A stretch of DNA of 64,000 nucleotides from Bifidobacterium breve (GTDB lineage: Bacteria; Actinomycetota; Acidimicrobiia; Acidimicrobiales; Microtrichaceae): positions 1 through 64,000 of the forward strand of contig CAMDLX010000002.1 in NCBI GenBank assembly GCA_945901935.1, in the 5' to 3' direction. Both the position numbers and the translations under genes were made by a program. Positions 25,529-36,260 of the stretch are shown one piece after another. Positions within the stretch are counted from its first letter, which is position 1. The number at the start of each line of letters is the position of its first letter. The notes beneath the pieces are model-generated. The model saw only the letters and a list, made by a program, of their open reading frames with translations, made no database searches and was not told the DNA's origin.

Positions 25529-27363
25529 GCACCATCGAGATTGATTCTGACGGCACGGTCACTGGAAGCGACGGTCTTGAACAACACATCGATGCCGGAA
25601 TGGTCGCCGATATCCGCAAGTTTGAACGCTCCCTTGCCGGGTACCTAGCTGGCGAGATTGAAGAAGACGTGTTCAAAGTGTTCCGACTGGCCAATGGCAT
25701 CTATGGGCAACGGCAAGGTGGCCACAACCAGATGGTTCGCATCAAAGCGCCGTATGGGGCAATTACTCCCACGCAGCTCGATGCGCTTGCCGATATTTCT
25801 GAGAAGTACAGCCGAACCTGGGGACATCTCACGACTCGGCAAAATGTGCAGTTTCACTTTGTTGACCTAGAACAGGTTCCCGATCTGCTGTGGGACCTTG
25901 CAAAGGTTGGCCTGACCACCCGCGAGGCCTGCTCAGACACTGTCCGCAATGTCATGGGCTGCCATCTTGCGGGCGCTTGCCCGCACGAGGTTCTAGATAT
26001 TCAACCTTGGGCCGAGGCCACGTTCTGGCACTTCTTGCGCAACCCAATCTCGCAGCGGCTCCCGCGGAAATTCAAGATCAACTTCTCGGGCTGCTCAACT
26101 GACTGTGGACAAGCCATGTTCAACGATGTTGGTGTGATCGCTGTAAGCCGAACCATTCCCGAGGGTGAGGACGGCGCCGGCGGCGTTGAGTCAGGATTCC
26201 GCGTCTTCATTGCCGGCGGATTGGGCGCCAACCCGCATCCCGCACTTGCCCTTGAACCCTTTACTCGTAGAGAAGACTTGCTCCCCACCATCGAGGCATG
26301 TGTTCGGGTGTTCGAACAGACTGGCAACCGCGATAACAAGCTTCGCGCCCGCATGAAGTGGGTAGTAGGAGAACTCGGATTTGAAGAAGTACAGCGACGC
26401 GTGTTCGCATCGCGCAAGTTCCTACTCGCCTCTTCAAGCTGGCCTGGAGGCCTTCCGACTGAAGTTGTGGAACTCGGCGATGCTCCTGCTGGTAAGGGTG
26501 GCGAGGTCGAGGGTGCAGTCACTCCGGTAGGCCAAGGCCAACCAGTCTTCCTGCGAGGCCTGTCCCCCGAACTGCGTTGGAATGAAGCAAACGTGGTGCG
26601 CGGAGTCTCGAACGGCACTGTCTCGGCATTGGCATGGTCTCGTCTTGGGGATGTCACTGCCGAACAGTTCCGAGGAATTGCGGCAATCAGTCGCGAGTTC
26701 GGAGCCGAGGTACGAATCACCAACCGACAGAACTTTATTTTGCGAGGACTCTCCGAGAGCCAACTCATTGAGTTGTACCCCCGGTTGCTAGCTATCGGCA
26801 TGGCCGAGCCCGGAGCAGAACTCAGCCGCGATGTCGTTGCCTGCCCAGGCGCCGACACCTGCAATCTGGCAGTAACACAATCCCGCGGTCTTGCCAGTGC
26901 CATCGGCGAGGCACTCGAGGAGGCAGGCCTTGCAGAGGTGGAGGGTGTGCGCACCAATATCTCGGGCTGCACCAACTCTTGTGGGCAACACCACATTGCA
27001 GACATCGGGTTCTTTGGAGCCGAACGCCGAGCGCATGGCAGGTCGGCACCGGGTTATCAGATGCTGCTTGGAGGCTATGTCGGCCAAGAGCAGATTGAGT
27101 TTGCCAAAACTGCGTTGCGTGTTCCCGCAAAGGCGGCACCAGAAGCGACCGTGCGAGTTGTCCGGCGATACTCAGAAGAGCGCGAGCTAGGAGAACAGTT
27201 CCAACAGTGGCTTGAGCGATCAGGTGGCGCCAAAGGCGTAGCTGTTTGGCTGAAAGACCTTGACGTGTTCCCCACCCCAGAAGAAAACGAGGACTTCTAC
27301 GTAGATTTCGGCGAGACCGGACCCTACGAGAAGGAGCTCGGCGAGTCGGAGTGCGCAGTCTGA
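25525..27363 (+). CDS. Ferredoxin-type nitrite/sulfite reductase (probably assimilatory sulfite reductase)
   Basis: Siroheme/4Fe-4S motifs NFSGCSTDCGQ, CPGADTCNLAVT and NISGCTNSCGQHH; followed by cysH. Confidence 0.93.
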   Translation: MSTIEIDSDGTVTGSDGLEQHIDAGMVADIRKFERSLAGYLAGEIEEDVFKVFRLANGIYGQRQGGHNQMVRIKAPYGAITPTQLDALADISEKYSRTWGHLTTRQNVQFHFVDLEQVPDLLWDLAKVGLTTREACSDTVRNVMGCHLAGACPHEVLDIQPWAEATFWHFLRNPISQRLPRKFKINFSGCSTDCGQAMFNDVGVIAVSRTIPEGEDGAGGVESGFRVFIAGGLGANPHPALALEPFTRREDLLPTIEACVRVFEQTGNRDNKLRARMKWVVGELGFEEVQRRVFASRKFLLASSSWPGGLPTEVVELGDAPAGKGGEVEGAVTPVGQGQPVFLRGLSPELRWNEANVVRGVSNGTVSALAWSRLGDVTAEQFRGIAAISREFGAEVRITNRQNFILRGLSESQLIELYPRLLAIGMAEPGAELSRDVVACPGADTCNLAVTQSRGLASAIGEALEEAGLAEVEGVRTNISGCTNSCGQHHIADIGFFGAERRAHGRSAPGYQMLLGGYVGQEQIEFAKTALRVPAKAAPEATVRVVRRYSEERELGEQFQQWLERSGGAKGVAVWLKDLDVFPTPEENEDFYVDFGETGPYEKELGESECAV

Positions 27364-28097
27364 TGGCGAACCACACCCTGAGCGATCTTCGAGCGACCAA
27401 CGAACCCACGGAACCCTTGCCCGGGCCGTTTCAAGCAGCAGAGTTTTCTGATGATGACCTCGCTGTGCTCAACCAAGAGTTTGAGCAACTCTCTGCCCCA
27501 GAGATTCTTCGTTGGGCTGCCGAGAGTTTTGGACCACACCTATCGCTAGCTGCGTCCATGACAGATGCAGTCCTGATCGACCTTGCAGTCAAGGTTGCGC
27601 CCGCCATTGAGGTGGTCTTCATTGACACGGGCTACCACTTCGACGAGACGCTCGAAACAGTGGAGCGAGTCCGTCGTCACTACGGGTTGAATCTGCGCAT
27701 CATGACTGTTGCCACCCATGATGAGGAATTGTGGAAGGTTGACCCAGCAAATTGCTGTTCGGCAGTCAAGGTCGGCCAGCTCGACCGTGCGCTCGCCGGC
27801 AAAGCTGCCTGGATGTCCGGACTTCGCCGAGATGAATCACCGGCTCGAGCAGTTTCACCGATTTTGGCGCGGGACCTTCGAGGTCTCATCAAAGTGAACC
27901 CGCTTGCCAACTGGACTGCAGCAGATGTGCAGGCCTACATCATGGACAACGACATTTTGGTCAACCCGCTGTTAGATCAGGGGTACCCCTCAATTGGTTG
28001 CATGCCTTGCACAAACAAGGTTCTGCCCGGCGAGGATGCCCGGTCTGGGCGATGGTCCGGCCAAGAAAAGACTGAGTGCGGTCTACATCAGAGCTAA
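27363..28097 (+). CDS. cysH: Phosphoadenylyl/adenylyl-sulfate reductase
   Basis: NCCSAVKVGQLDRAL, WMSGLRRDESPARA, SIGCMPCTNKVLPGEDARSGRWSGQEKTECGLH; start ATG 27363 overlaps the reductase stop. Confidence 0.95.
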   Translation: MANHTLSDLRATNEPTEPLPGPFQAAEFSDDDLAVLNQEFEQLSAPEILRWAAESFGPHLSLAASMTDAVLIDLAVKVAPAIEVVFIDTGYHFDETLETVERVRRHYGLNLRIMTVATHDEELWKVDPANCCSAVKVGQLDRALAGKAAWMSGLRRDESPARAVSPILARDLRGLIKVNPLANWTAADVQAYIMDNDILVNPLLDQGYPSIGCMPCTNKVLPGEDARSGRWSGQEKTECGLHQS

Positions 28098-28166
28098 AGC
28101 TCCTGACAGTTACCGCCAGTTACCGCATCTGACAGTTCTGGCTACTGACAGTGGCCGCGCTAGGAA

Positions 28167-29144
28167 TTAGATCGCTCGCGGCAGGGTCTCTGGGCGTGCG
28201 GGTTTTCCGTCAGAGTCCTTTGGATGAACCGTGTCGAACCATTCAGGACCTGGCCACATCCAGCCATCGGATAACTCGGCGTCGTTCACCGTTCTGCGGG
28301 CAAACCCCTCGGGGTGGTGATAATCGCGAGCCATTTCGCCGGTTCGAGGTCTTCCGGGCATCTGGAACCCAGCCCCTGAGTGGCGGCCGCGCTTAGAGAA
28401 CGGCCCAAACTTCGGGGAATCCGAATTGGGCACCATTCCGACGTGATAGTCGCCGATCTGGTACTCCTTCATGGTCTGCACGGTCCACATGCCATAGACC
28501 AGCGACATGAGTTGCATCGAGGCTTCATTGTCCACGTGTGCGTAGCCGTAGACCCATCGAGCTTGGGGAAAGAACTGATCAACAGCCGCTCCCATCTCAA
28601 AGGCCATGGTGATTCCAACTGCATTGCGACGGAAGTCCCTGTGTACCCAGAGATCAAAGAGGAATATCTCATCCTTTGCGAGTTGTATTGGAAGCAGACC
28701 GCGCTTGCCATCTCCCGATACCGGAGACTCACTCAGCAGCCACATCTTGCCAATCGCTTTATCAGTGGGTTTGTGAATCGCAAGAATCACCAGTGCTCCC
28801 CGGGCGAAGGGACCCTTCATCAGCTCGAGCCGCTGGGCTGGCTCGAGTGCGACTAGGTGGCGGTCAGTCGGATCGAAGACGACTTTGAAGTAAAAGTCTT
28901 CGCCGGCCGAGATGATTTCGTCTGCAATGAGTGGGAGGGGGCGAACCACGATTGCACACTCACTCACTCGGGGCTTGAGATGCTCCGCCTTGGCCTTGAC
29001 CTTGTCTACTAGTGACATATCTACTCCCTGTTGTCGCAACTGCAACGCAACCTGACTTCTTAGGCTATCGAACCCGGCGTTGAACGCGCGCAGGAACTCG
29101 ATCGACATGATGAGGATGCAGCGCCGACTCGTGACCGAGGGCAT
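28167..29144 (-). CDS. GNAT-like/hypothetical protein
   Basis: 325-aa ORF with IFLFDLWVHRDFRRNAVGITMAFEMGAAVDQFF...YGYAHVDNEASMQLMSLVYGM reminiscent of GNAT; start may be internal (MSLVDKVKAKAEHLKP). Confidence 0.55.
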   Translation of the reverse strand: MPSVTSRRCILIMSIEFLRAFNAGFDSLRSQVALQLRQQGVDMSLVDKVKAKAEHLKPRVSECAIVVRPLPLIADEIISAGEDFYFKVVFDPTDRHLVALEPAQRLELMKGPFARGALVILAIHKPTDKAIGKMWLLSESPVSGDGKRGLLPIQLAKDEIFLFDLWVHRDFRRNAVGITMAFEMGAAVDQFFPQARWVYGYAHVDNEASMQLMSLVYGMWTVQTMKEYQIGDYHVGMVPNSDSPKFGPFSKRGRHSGAGFQMPGRPRTGEMARDYHHPEGFARRTVNDAELSDGWMWPGPEWFDTVHPKDSDGKPARPETLPRAI

Positions 29145-29162
29145 CTTCCCTAGGGCAGCGGG

Positions 29163-30635
29163 CTAGACGAGGTTGTCTACGAACCGTTCGAGTTGACGCA
29201 GATTGCGGCACTCAAACGCACCATCGCAGTAGGTGGCGTACTCCCCCACGATTGAATCCCCAGTATCCCAATAGGCCTTGGGCTCTGGGTTGAGCCACCA
29301 GACGTGTCGCGCTTTATTGCGGATCTCTTTGATCACCCAATTTTGCGAGGCGTGATAATTATTGCGGGCATCGCCCAAAATAATCACCGTGGTCTTGGAA
29401 CTGATGTCTTGGCCATAGCGTTCCCAGAACACTTCAAACGCATGCCCGTAATCAGAATGTCCATCCACCCAGATCACATCGGCCTCACTATTGACCCGAG
29501 AAATCGCATCCAGGATGTCGTCGGTGCCCTCAAAGAATCTGGTGACCTCATCAATGCCGTCAATAAAGACGAAACTCCGCACCCGAGAGAACTGACCCGA
29601 GATTGCGTACACCAGATGCAAGGTGAATCGAGCGAATGCCGCAACCGAACCAGAGATATCGGCGATGACAAAAATCTCTGGCTTTGAGGGGCGCGGGTAT
29701 TTGAACTTCGGCTCGGCGGGTACTCCCCCGTAGCTCAGCGAGTGACGCACAGTGTTTCGAAAGTCCAACGCACCTTTGCGGCCATGCTTGCGTTTGCGAG
29801 CAAGGCGAATCGCAAGGCGGCGCGTCAGTGGCTGCAGGGCCTTGCGGAGTTGCACCATCTCGTCACGACTTGCATGCATAAAGTCGATGTCTTCAGGCAG
29901 CGGCTTGCGCAGAGTTTTGGCCATCGCCTCGACTCCCCGATCCGCTACCAAGCGTCGGCGAATCTCTGACTCAATCTCTTTCTTGAAGGAGTCGATTCGA
30001 TTCTCGTACTCGTCGCGCTCTAGGCGCTCTTCGAGGGGAGTAAGCGGTTCTGGGGAGTCCTCTTGGGCCTGTTCCATCAACCTCTCGAGCATGCCCTCTA
30101 GGTTGAGGTTCCGCATGGTGCGATACAGGTAGTAGGTGCCACCAACGGGCCGTCCTGGCTCCATGCCTGCATACCGCCGCACCGACTGCCGAGCCATGGC
30201 GCGCATCATCGACTGGTCGCCACGCATCAAAGACTTGTAGAGCATCTCGGCAAGTTCTTCTGGGGTCAGCGAATCACCAGACCCACCTTGAGCCTGTTGA
30301 CCCTCACCTGCGCCTTCGGGAGCTTGAGACTGATCCTCATCTGGGTCAACAAAGTCGCTGGCATCAGGGTCAAGTGACCACTCTGCGCCGCGCAACGAGA
30401 AGTACACCTCAAACACGGTCTCAAAGGCTCGCCAATGCGAGTGGTTCTTGACCAGCGTTGCTGCGAGGGCGTACTTGAATGCCTCACGGTCGCCAAGGGG
30501 GATGTACTGAACGGCCTCCATGGCATCGAGGTTTTCGGTCAGGCTGACGGGCAGACCGGCCTGACGCAACTCCACGATGAATCCAGCAAGAAGTTCAAGT
30601 AGCGACTCGCCGGCTAGATCAGAGGCCTCGGCCAT
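29163..30635 (-). CDS. VWA (CoxE-like) domain-containing protein
   Basis: FVIADISGSVAAFARFTLHLVYAISGQFSRVRSFVFIDGIDEVT (MIDAS-like DISGS); partner MoxR ATPase upstream. Confidence 0.88.
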   Translation of the reverse strand: MAEASDLAGESLLELLAGFIVELRQAGLPVSLTENLDAMEAVQYIPLGDREAFKYALAATLVKNHSHWRAFETVFEVYFSLRGAEWSLDPDASDFVDPDEDQSQAPEGAGEGQQAQGGSGDSLTPEELAEMLYKSLMRGDQSMMRAMARQSVRRYAGMEPGRPVGGTYYLYRTMRNLNLEGMLERLMEQAQEDSPEPLTPLEERLERDEYENRIDSFKKEIESEIRRRLVADRGVEAMAKTLRKPLPEDIDFMHASRDEMVQLRKALQPLTRRLAIRLARKRKHGRKGALDFRNTVRHSLSYGGVPAEPKFKYPRPSKPEIFVIADISGSVAAFARFTLHLVYAISGQFSRVRSFVFIDGIDEVTRFFEGTDDILDAISRVNSEADVIWVDGHSDYGHAFEVFWERYGQDISSKTTVIILGDARNNYHASQNWVIKEIRNKARHVWWLNPEPKAYWDTGDSIVGEYATYCDGAFECRNLRQLERFVDNLV

Positions 30636-30643
30636 GATCCGGC

Positions 30644-31597
30644 TCAGGCTTCCGGAGAGAGGATGCCGCCGCGACTAAAACTCTTCTGCTCAGCAGCAAA
30701 CTCCTTCACAACTTTTTGAATATCGCTTTGGTACTTCAACAAGATGTTGACTGTTCCGGTAGCAGTCTCTGCATCGATCTGCTCCACGCCGAGCAGCACA
30801 AGCGTGCGAGCCCAGTCGATGGTCTCAGACACCGAAGGCGCCTTCTTCAGTTCAAGCTGGCGAATAGAACGAACCACTCGAGCAATCTGATCAGCCAAAG
30901 ACTCGGTCAAGCCGGGCACCTTGGTGAGCACGATTTCCTTCTCACGTTCCATATCGGGGTAATCCACGTGCAAGTACAAGCAGCGACGCTTGAGGGCCTC
31001 GGACAGCTCTCGCGTGTTGTTTGAGGTCAAGAACACCATGGGAATCTGCCGGGCAGTAATGGTTCCAAGTTCAGGAATCGATACTTGGTAATCAGAGAGG
31101 ATCTCTAGCAGCAGCGCCTCGGTCTCTACCTCAACACGATCAACCTCGTCGATCAGCAGGACTACTGGGTCTGTTGCACGAATCGCTTCCAGCAACGGGC
31201 GCTCAAGCAAAAACTCGTCAGAGAAGATGTCATCTTCAATCTCGTCCCAGTTCTGGCCCTCGGTGTCTGACTTTGTTGCCTGAATGCGCAGCAGCTGCTT
31301 TTTGTAATTCCACTCGTAGAGGGCTTTGGACTCGTCTAATCCCTCGTAACACTGCAGGCGAATGAGTCGAGCTCCGAGTACTTCTGCAACTGACTTGGCC
31401 AGCTGTGTCTTTCCGGTACCAGCGGGACCCTCAACAAGGATTGGCTTGCCGAGCCGATCTGCTAAATACACGATTCCGGCAATGCCTTCATCGGACAAGT
31501 AGTCCACGTTGCGCAGCGCTGTTCGCAGTTCTTCTACTGAATCAAAGCGAGGTTCTGCATCAAAGGGTGAGGGGTTCGTCGGGTCTTGCGAGGTCAT
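30644..31597 (-). CDS. MoxR-family AAA+ ATPase
   Basis: Walker A VEGPAGTGKTQLAKSVAEVLG; Walker B VVLLIDEVDRVE; VFLTSNNTRELSEALKRRCLYLHVDYP. Confidence 0.94.
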   Translation of the reverse strand: MTSQDPTNPSPFDAEPRFDSVEELRTALRNVDYLSDEGIAGIVYLADRLGKPILVEGPAGTGKTQLAKSVAEVLGARLIRLQCYEGLDESKALYEWNYKKQLLRIQATKSDTEGQNWDEIEDDIFSDEFLLERPLLEAIRATDPVVLLIDEVDRVEVETEALLLEILSDYQVSIPELGTITARQIPMVFLTSNNTRELSEALKRRCLYLHVDYPDMEREKEIVLTKVPGLTESLADQIARVVRSIRQLELKKAPSVSETIDWARTLVLLGVEQIDAETATGTVNILLKYQSDIQKVVKEFAAEQKSFSRGGILSPEA

Positions 31598-31716
31598 GAA
31601 CCTAGGTTACTGAGCTACTTGACCGCGCGGTCAATCGGGGCAGCCACGCAGCGAACAATCGCAGCGGTCACTGCGGGCCCTCGGGCCCTGCTTCTCAGAG
31701 TCAGTACGCTTTAGAG

Positions 31717-33363
31717 GTGACTGCACAGCTCGTAGTGAAATCTTTAGAAGCCAGCCACGGATCACGAGTGTTGTTCTCGGGGCTAGATCTGGTTGTAGCT
31801 CCTGGTGATGTCATTGGCCTGTTAGGACCAAACGGGGCCGGAAAATCAACGCTGCTCCGCCTGCTCGCAGGACTAGACCAAACAGTCACCGGAACTCGGG
31901 CCCTTTCTCCTTCGACTGCCACTATTGGCCTGCTACCCCAAGAAACCGAACGCGTAGAGGGAGAGGAAATTCTTGCGTACCTCAGCCGCAGAACGGGGGT
32001 AACTGCAGCCCAAGAAGCACTCGACGCAGCCACACAAGCCTTCGCCGAGGCTCAAGACACTGCCGCAGACTCCTACTCCGATGCCCTCGAACACTGGCTC
32101 GCTCTTGGAGCTGCTGATCTTGAAGATCGTGCACGGATCCTTGTTACTCAGCTCGGTCTTGATGCCTCACTCGATCAACAGATGACTTCGCTCTCAGGTG
32201 GTCAAGCAGCACGCGCAGGCTTAGCCTCACTGCTCCTGAGCCGGTTCGACATTTTGCTCCTCGACGAACCCACCAATGACCTTGACCTTGCCGGCCTTGA
32301 TCAACTCGAACAATTTGTTTTGTCCTCAAGCCAACCCATGGTCATCATCAGCCACGACCGAGAATTCTTGAGCCGAACAGTTACCAAGGTGCTCGAACTC
32401 GACATGCACCAACAATCAATTCACCTCTACGGCGGCGGCTTTGACGCCTACCTAGTGGAGCGAGAGCGCGACCGGCTACACGCGAGAGAGCAGTACGAGG
32501 AATACGCGGGCACCCTCTCCGGGCTTCAACAACGTGGCCGAACCCAGCGAGCCTGGGCTGACAAAGGAGTTCGAGCAGCGCGACGCAACCCTCCCGACGG
32601 AGACAAGATCGGAAAATCACTCCGAGTGGAATCCTCAGAGAAGCAAGCCTCAAAGGCCCGACAGACTGACCGCATGGTTGAACGACTCGAGGTAGTTCTC
32701 GAACCACGCAAAGAATGGGAATTGCAGATGTCAATCTCTGCCGCAGCGCCTTCTGGCCAAGTCGTTGCAGTACTACGCGAAGCAAGCCTGACCCGCGAAG
32801 AATTCCACTTTGGTCCTGTCACACTTCAAATCGACCGCGGCGACCGAGTTGCAGTGACCGGGCCAAACGGCGCCGGCAAGTCCACACTGCTCGGACTCCT
32901 CCTCGGAACACTGACTGCCGACTCGGGGGATGCCTCGCTCGGCTCGGGCGTCGAGATCGGCGAGATCGACCAAGCTCGGGGCGCATTCATTGGAGCTGAG
33001 TCCCTCCTCGATGCATTCTGCGATCAGGTACCCGACCTGCAGACCTCTGAAGTCCGCACGTTGCTCGCAAAGTTTGGCCTGAGTGGCGGACATATTGTTC
33101 GGCCAACACAAACCCTTTCTGCCGGCGAGCGCACGCGGGCAGGCCTCGCCCTGCTGCAGGCTCGTGGCGTCAACCTGTTAGTCCTCGACGAGCCAACCAA
33201 TCACCTAGATCTACCCGCAATCGAACAGCTCGAATCGGCGCTGGGCTCCTTCGATGGCACCATCCTTTTGGTGACCCACGACCGACGCTTGGCCGAAAGG
33301 TTCAACCCAAATCGACGGCTCTCCATGCTCGACGGGCAGCTTCAGGAGCTTGCAGGAATCTAG
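31717..33363 (+). CDS. ABC-F family ATP-binding protein
   Basis: Two ABC domains (LLGPNGAGKSTLL; LDEPTNDLDLAGL; VTGPNGAGKSTLLGLLLG; LDEPTNHLDLPAIE), no TM; GTG start. Confidence 0.92.
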   Translation: MTAQLVVKSLEASHGSRVLFSGLDLVVAPGDVIGLLGPNGAGKSTLLRLLAGLDQTVTGTRALSPSTATIGLLPQETERVEGEEILAYLSRRTGVTAAQEALDAATQAFAEAQDTAADSYSDALEHWLALGAADLEDRARILVTQLGLDASLDQQMTSLSGGQAARAGLASLLLSRFDILLLDEPTNDLDLAGLDQLEQFVLSSSQPMVIISHDREFLSRTVTKVLELDMHQQSIHLYGGGFDAYLVERERDRLHAREQYEEYAGTLSGLQQRGRTQRAWADKGVRAARRNPPDGDKIGKSLRVESSEKQASKARQTDRMVERLEVVLEPRKEWELQMSISAAAPSGQVVAVLREASLTREEFHFGPVTLQIDRGDRVAVTGPNGAGKSTLLGLLLGTLTADSGDASLGSGVEIGEIDQARGAFIGAESLLDAFCDQVPDLQTSEVRTLLAKFGLSGGHIVRPTQTLSAGERTRAGLALLQARGVNLLVLDEPTNHLDLPAIEQLESALGSFDGTILLVTHDRRLAERFNPNRRLSMLDGQLQELAGI

Positions 33364-35048
33364 TTCTGCTTCGAAGCCCGGTGCTCGGGGCTCTCAGGCG
33401 TCTGCACGACTATTGCTTTGCCGAGGCGCTCCGCCAACAGACCGCTTCGCGAAGATGCCGAGTATTGCTCCAGTCCGAGCTCGGCGGTGTCCTCGCTCCC
33501 GTGCAGGGTCATCAGAACGTGATCACCAAGGTGGTCAACCTGAACCGATTCCACTGCTCCATCGTGGTTTCGATCAAATCCAATTGCCACTCGCAAAATT
33601 GCCGCCATGGATCGCACACGAAGTTGGTCGGCCTCGCTGAGGCCAGCAAACTCAGCATGCTTATCTACCGATGGCGGGCTCTTACGGTGATAGCGGGCAA
33701 CCTGCGCAATGAGCTCGATTTCTTGATCAGTAAACCCCATCAGGTGTTCGGAGTTTCGGATCACGTAGTAGCTGTGCTTGTGATGGCCCGAGTGCGCAAT
33801 GAACAGGCCAACGTTCGACAACAGCGCAGCGGCTTCGAGCAGCTCTCGCTCCTCGTCACCAAGGCCAAGGTCTGCTGCAAGTGCGTCATGCAGCTGAAGC
33901 GAAAGTCGGGCAACTTGAACCGAGTGCTCGGGGTCATCGTCGCAGAGTTCCATCAAGTGAAATACCGAGGTGCGACGCAGGTCAGACAGGTGGTGCAAGG
34001 TGCCGCCGCCGATGCGGTGCAAGGCATCGAGCAACACGCCCTCGCGCAGCGCGAACTCCGAAATTACAATCTCAGTCGCCCCAATAGCCATGCATGCTTG
34101 TTCGAGCACGATCGCCCCACCAATCAGAATGTCTGCTCGGGCTGCGTCAATCCCGTCAAGCTTGCGACGCTCCTCGGGGCTCTCCACCGAAGCTAAGAGG
34201 TCAACAATCTCAGAGATTTCCTGGATGGTGACCTTGGATGCATTGAGCTGTTGAGGCGCTTGCTCAGCCCTTCGGGCAAAGATCATGGTGGCAATTGCCT
34301 CTGCCGTGCCCGAGGATGCAATGGCAACTTCTTGGCTGAGTTGCGCCACCTCATGTGCCAGCGGAGCAAGCCTGCCACGCACATAGTCGCGGCATTCCTC
34401 AACGGCGTTGCCATGGACAGCACCCCCCGGAAAGAACCGGTTCGTCATGCGGAGGGATCCCAATTTGACTGAGCGGCCGTACGAGACGGACCCCTTGTAG
34501 CCAAAGAGAATCTCGGTAGAACCGCCGCCGACATCTATCAACGCTAGGTGCTTGTCGAACACCGGCAAGGCCTGCAGCACCCCTAGGAGGATAAGCCTGG
34601 CCTCTTCGAAACCAGAAATGATCTGCACCTCGACCCCGGCCTCTTGCAGCGCGCGTTCGAGGAACTCCTCAGCATTGAGCGCCTCACGAACCGCCGAGGT
34701 GGCCACCGCATAGACGGGTGCTTCAAAGGAGTCAGCTAGGGAGCGGCATCGGGCCAAGGCTGCAACGCCACGATCAATTGCAGCAGGCTCAAGCAGCTTC
34801 ATCTCACCTCGGCCTGAACCAAGGCGGACCATCTCTTTCTGCTTGGTGATCACCTCGAACCGACCGTTCGAAGCAACCCGCGCAATCAGCATGTGAATCG
34901 AGTTCGTTCCAATGTCAATCGCCGCTAGTGCGCCGGGTAACGGCCGGGGCCCGGCGCTTGGATGAGACCCCGGGTGAGCCGTGCTCGTGACGGAGCCGAT
35001 GGATCCCAAATCTGGGCGCTCGCCTAGGTTCGGGGATCGCAGAGGCAT
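33360..35048 (-). CDS. Ppx/GppA phosphatase family protein with C-terminal HD-like region
   Basis: AAIDIGTNSIHMLIARV; LIDVGGGSTEILFG; C-terminal LLSNVGLFIAHSGHHKHSYYVI. Confidence 0.92.
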   Translation of the reverse strand: MPLRSPNLGERPDLGSIGSVTSTAHPGSHPSAGPRPLPGALAAIDIGTNSIHMLIARVASNGRFEVITKQKEMVRLGSGRGEMKLLEPAAIDRGVAALARCRSLADSFEAPVYAVATSAVREALNAEEFLERALQEAGVEVQIISGFEEARLILLGVLQALPVFDKHLALIDVGGGSTEILFGYKGSVSYGRSVKLGSLRMTNRFFPGGAVHGNAVEECRDYVRGRLAPLAHEVAQLSQEVAIASSGTAEAIATMIFARRAEQAPQQLNASKVTIQEISEIVDLLASVESPEERRKLDGIDAARADILIGGAIVLEQACMAIGATEIVISEFALREGVLLDALHRIGGGTLHHLSDLRRTSVFHLMELCDDDPEHSVQVARLSLQLHDALAADLGLGDEERELLEAAALLSNVGLFIAHSGHHKHSYYVIRNSEHLMGFTDQEIELIAQVARYHRKSPPSVDKHAEFAGLSEADQLRVRSMAAILRVAIGFDRNHDGAVESVQVDHLGDHVLMTLHGSEDTAELGLEQYSASSRSGLLAERLGKAIVVQTPESPEHRASKQN

Positions 35049-35098
35049 GGGTCAATCCTAGGCCAGCCCCCACTAGGTACCCGAGCAGTGCTCTGGCC

Positions 35099-36250
35099 GT
35101 GCAAGCATGGTGCGAATGGATGTCGCCCGTGCTTGACCAACCCCAGATGCAACCACCCGGATGGAACAATCATTGGGCACAAGAGTGGTCAACTTCTCAG
35201 GCTGACGGCTTGATCCCATGCCGTGTGGTGCGCATTGATAAGGGCGGCATCATGGCGGCAACTTCCTCTGGCGAGGAACACCTAGTTGTAGCGGCCAAGG
35301 CCGTTCGCCGAGTGGTAGTTGGAGATCTCTGTGGCCTTGACCTAGCTGCAGGCCGGATCGAACTGATCCTGCCGCGCCGCACCGTATTCGAACGCCGCTC
35401 CCCTGGCGTTGCTCGGGATCAACTGCAACTTCAGTCCCGGCCGCTCGCTGCCAATATGGATCGAGTCTTCGTGTTGCAACCACTTGAGTCGGGAGTCAAC
35501 TTGACGCGATTAGCTCGCGAGTTGGTCCTGGCTTGGGAAAGCGGGGCGCAGCCCGTGGTGATTCTCACCAAAGCAGACCTTGTGTCAGCCGAATGGGCCG
35601 AGAAGGAGCGTTCGGAGGCTCAAAGGTTTGCACCTGGAGTCGAGGTCCATGTGATCTCGACTCGCAGCGCGCATGGGCTGAGCGAGTTGCGCTCCTTGCA
35701 TTTGGCGGGCCACACGATTGCGATGCTTGGCGCATCGGGAGCTGGCAAGTCCTCGCTTGTCAATGCCCTTGCTGGCCACCAGGTTCAACTCGTCGCCGAG
35801 GTGCGCGACAACGATCGAAGGGGTCGCCACACCACGAGTGCCGGACAGATTATTGAGTTAGAAGATGGCGCACTTCTGATCGACACTCCAGGGATTCGCG
35901 GGGTCGGGCTGTGGTCTGCTGACGATGGATTTGAAAAGGCATTTGAAGACTTAAGTCTGTACGTGCAGCAGTGCCGCTTTGCAGATTGCACCCACACCAC
36001 CGAGCCCGGCTGCGGCCTACTCGAAGCGGTTGCTCAGGGCGAGATTGGTGCAGACAGAGTCCATGTCTTTCAGGAACTCGCTGTAGAGCTAGAACAACTT
36101 GAAGTGGGCCTAGAAACCCGCGAGCGCGAGGAACAACGAGAGCGCAACCAACGAGCCCGACGCAAGGCCAAACGGCGTGATGACGACTCCTCTGAATCCA
36201 CCGGCCGCTCCTATGAACTCGGCGAAGCAGAGGATGACTCAGAAGCCTGA
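35099..36250 (+). CDS. rsgA: Ribosome small subunit-dependent GTPase A
   Basis: Circularly permuted GTPase: TKADL, LGASGAGKSSLVNAL, LIDTPGIRGVGL, CRFADCTHTTEPGCGL. Confidence 0.95.
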   Translation: MQAWCEWMSPVLDQPQMQPPGWNNHWAQEWSTSQADGLIPCRVVRIDKGGIMAATSSGEEHLVVAAKAVRRVVVGDLCGLDLAAGRIELILPRRTVFERRSPGVARDQLQLQSRPLAANMDRVFVLQPLESGVNLTRLARELVLAWESGAQPVVILTKADLVSAEWAEKERSEAQRFAPGVEVHVISTRSAHGLSELRSLHLAGHTIAMLGASGAGKSSLVNALAGHQVQLVAEVRDNDRRGRHTTSAGQIIELEDGALLIDTPGIRGVGLWSADDGFEKAFEDLSLYVQQCRFADCTHTTEPGCGLLEAVAQGEIGADRVHVFQELAVELEQLEVGLETREREEQRERNQRARRKAKRRDDDSSESTGRSYELGEAEDDSEA

Positions 36251-36260
36251 GCTGCTCAGA

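Noticed and set aside
26001-27005. Long antisense ORFs such as 26001..27005 (-), 3745..4326 (-), 37321..38052 (-), 6091..6657 (-)
   Set aside because: Lie opposite strongly supported genes and have Arg/Ser/Pro-rich compositions typical of GC-rich shadow frames
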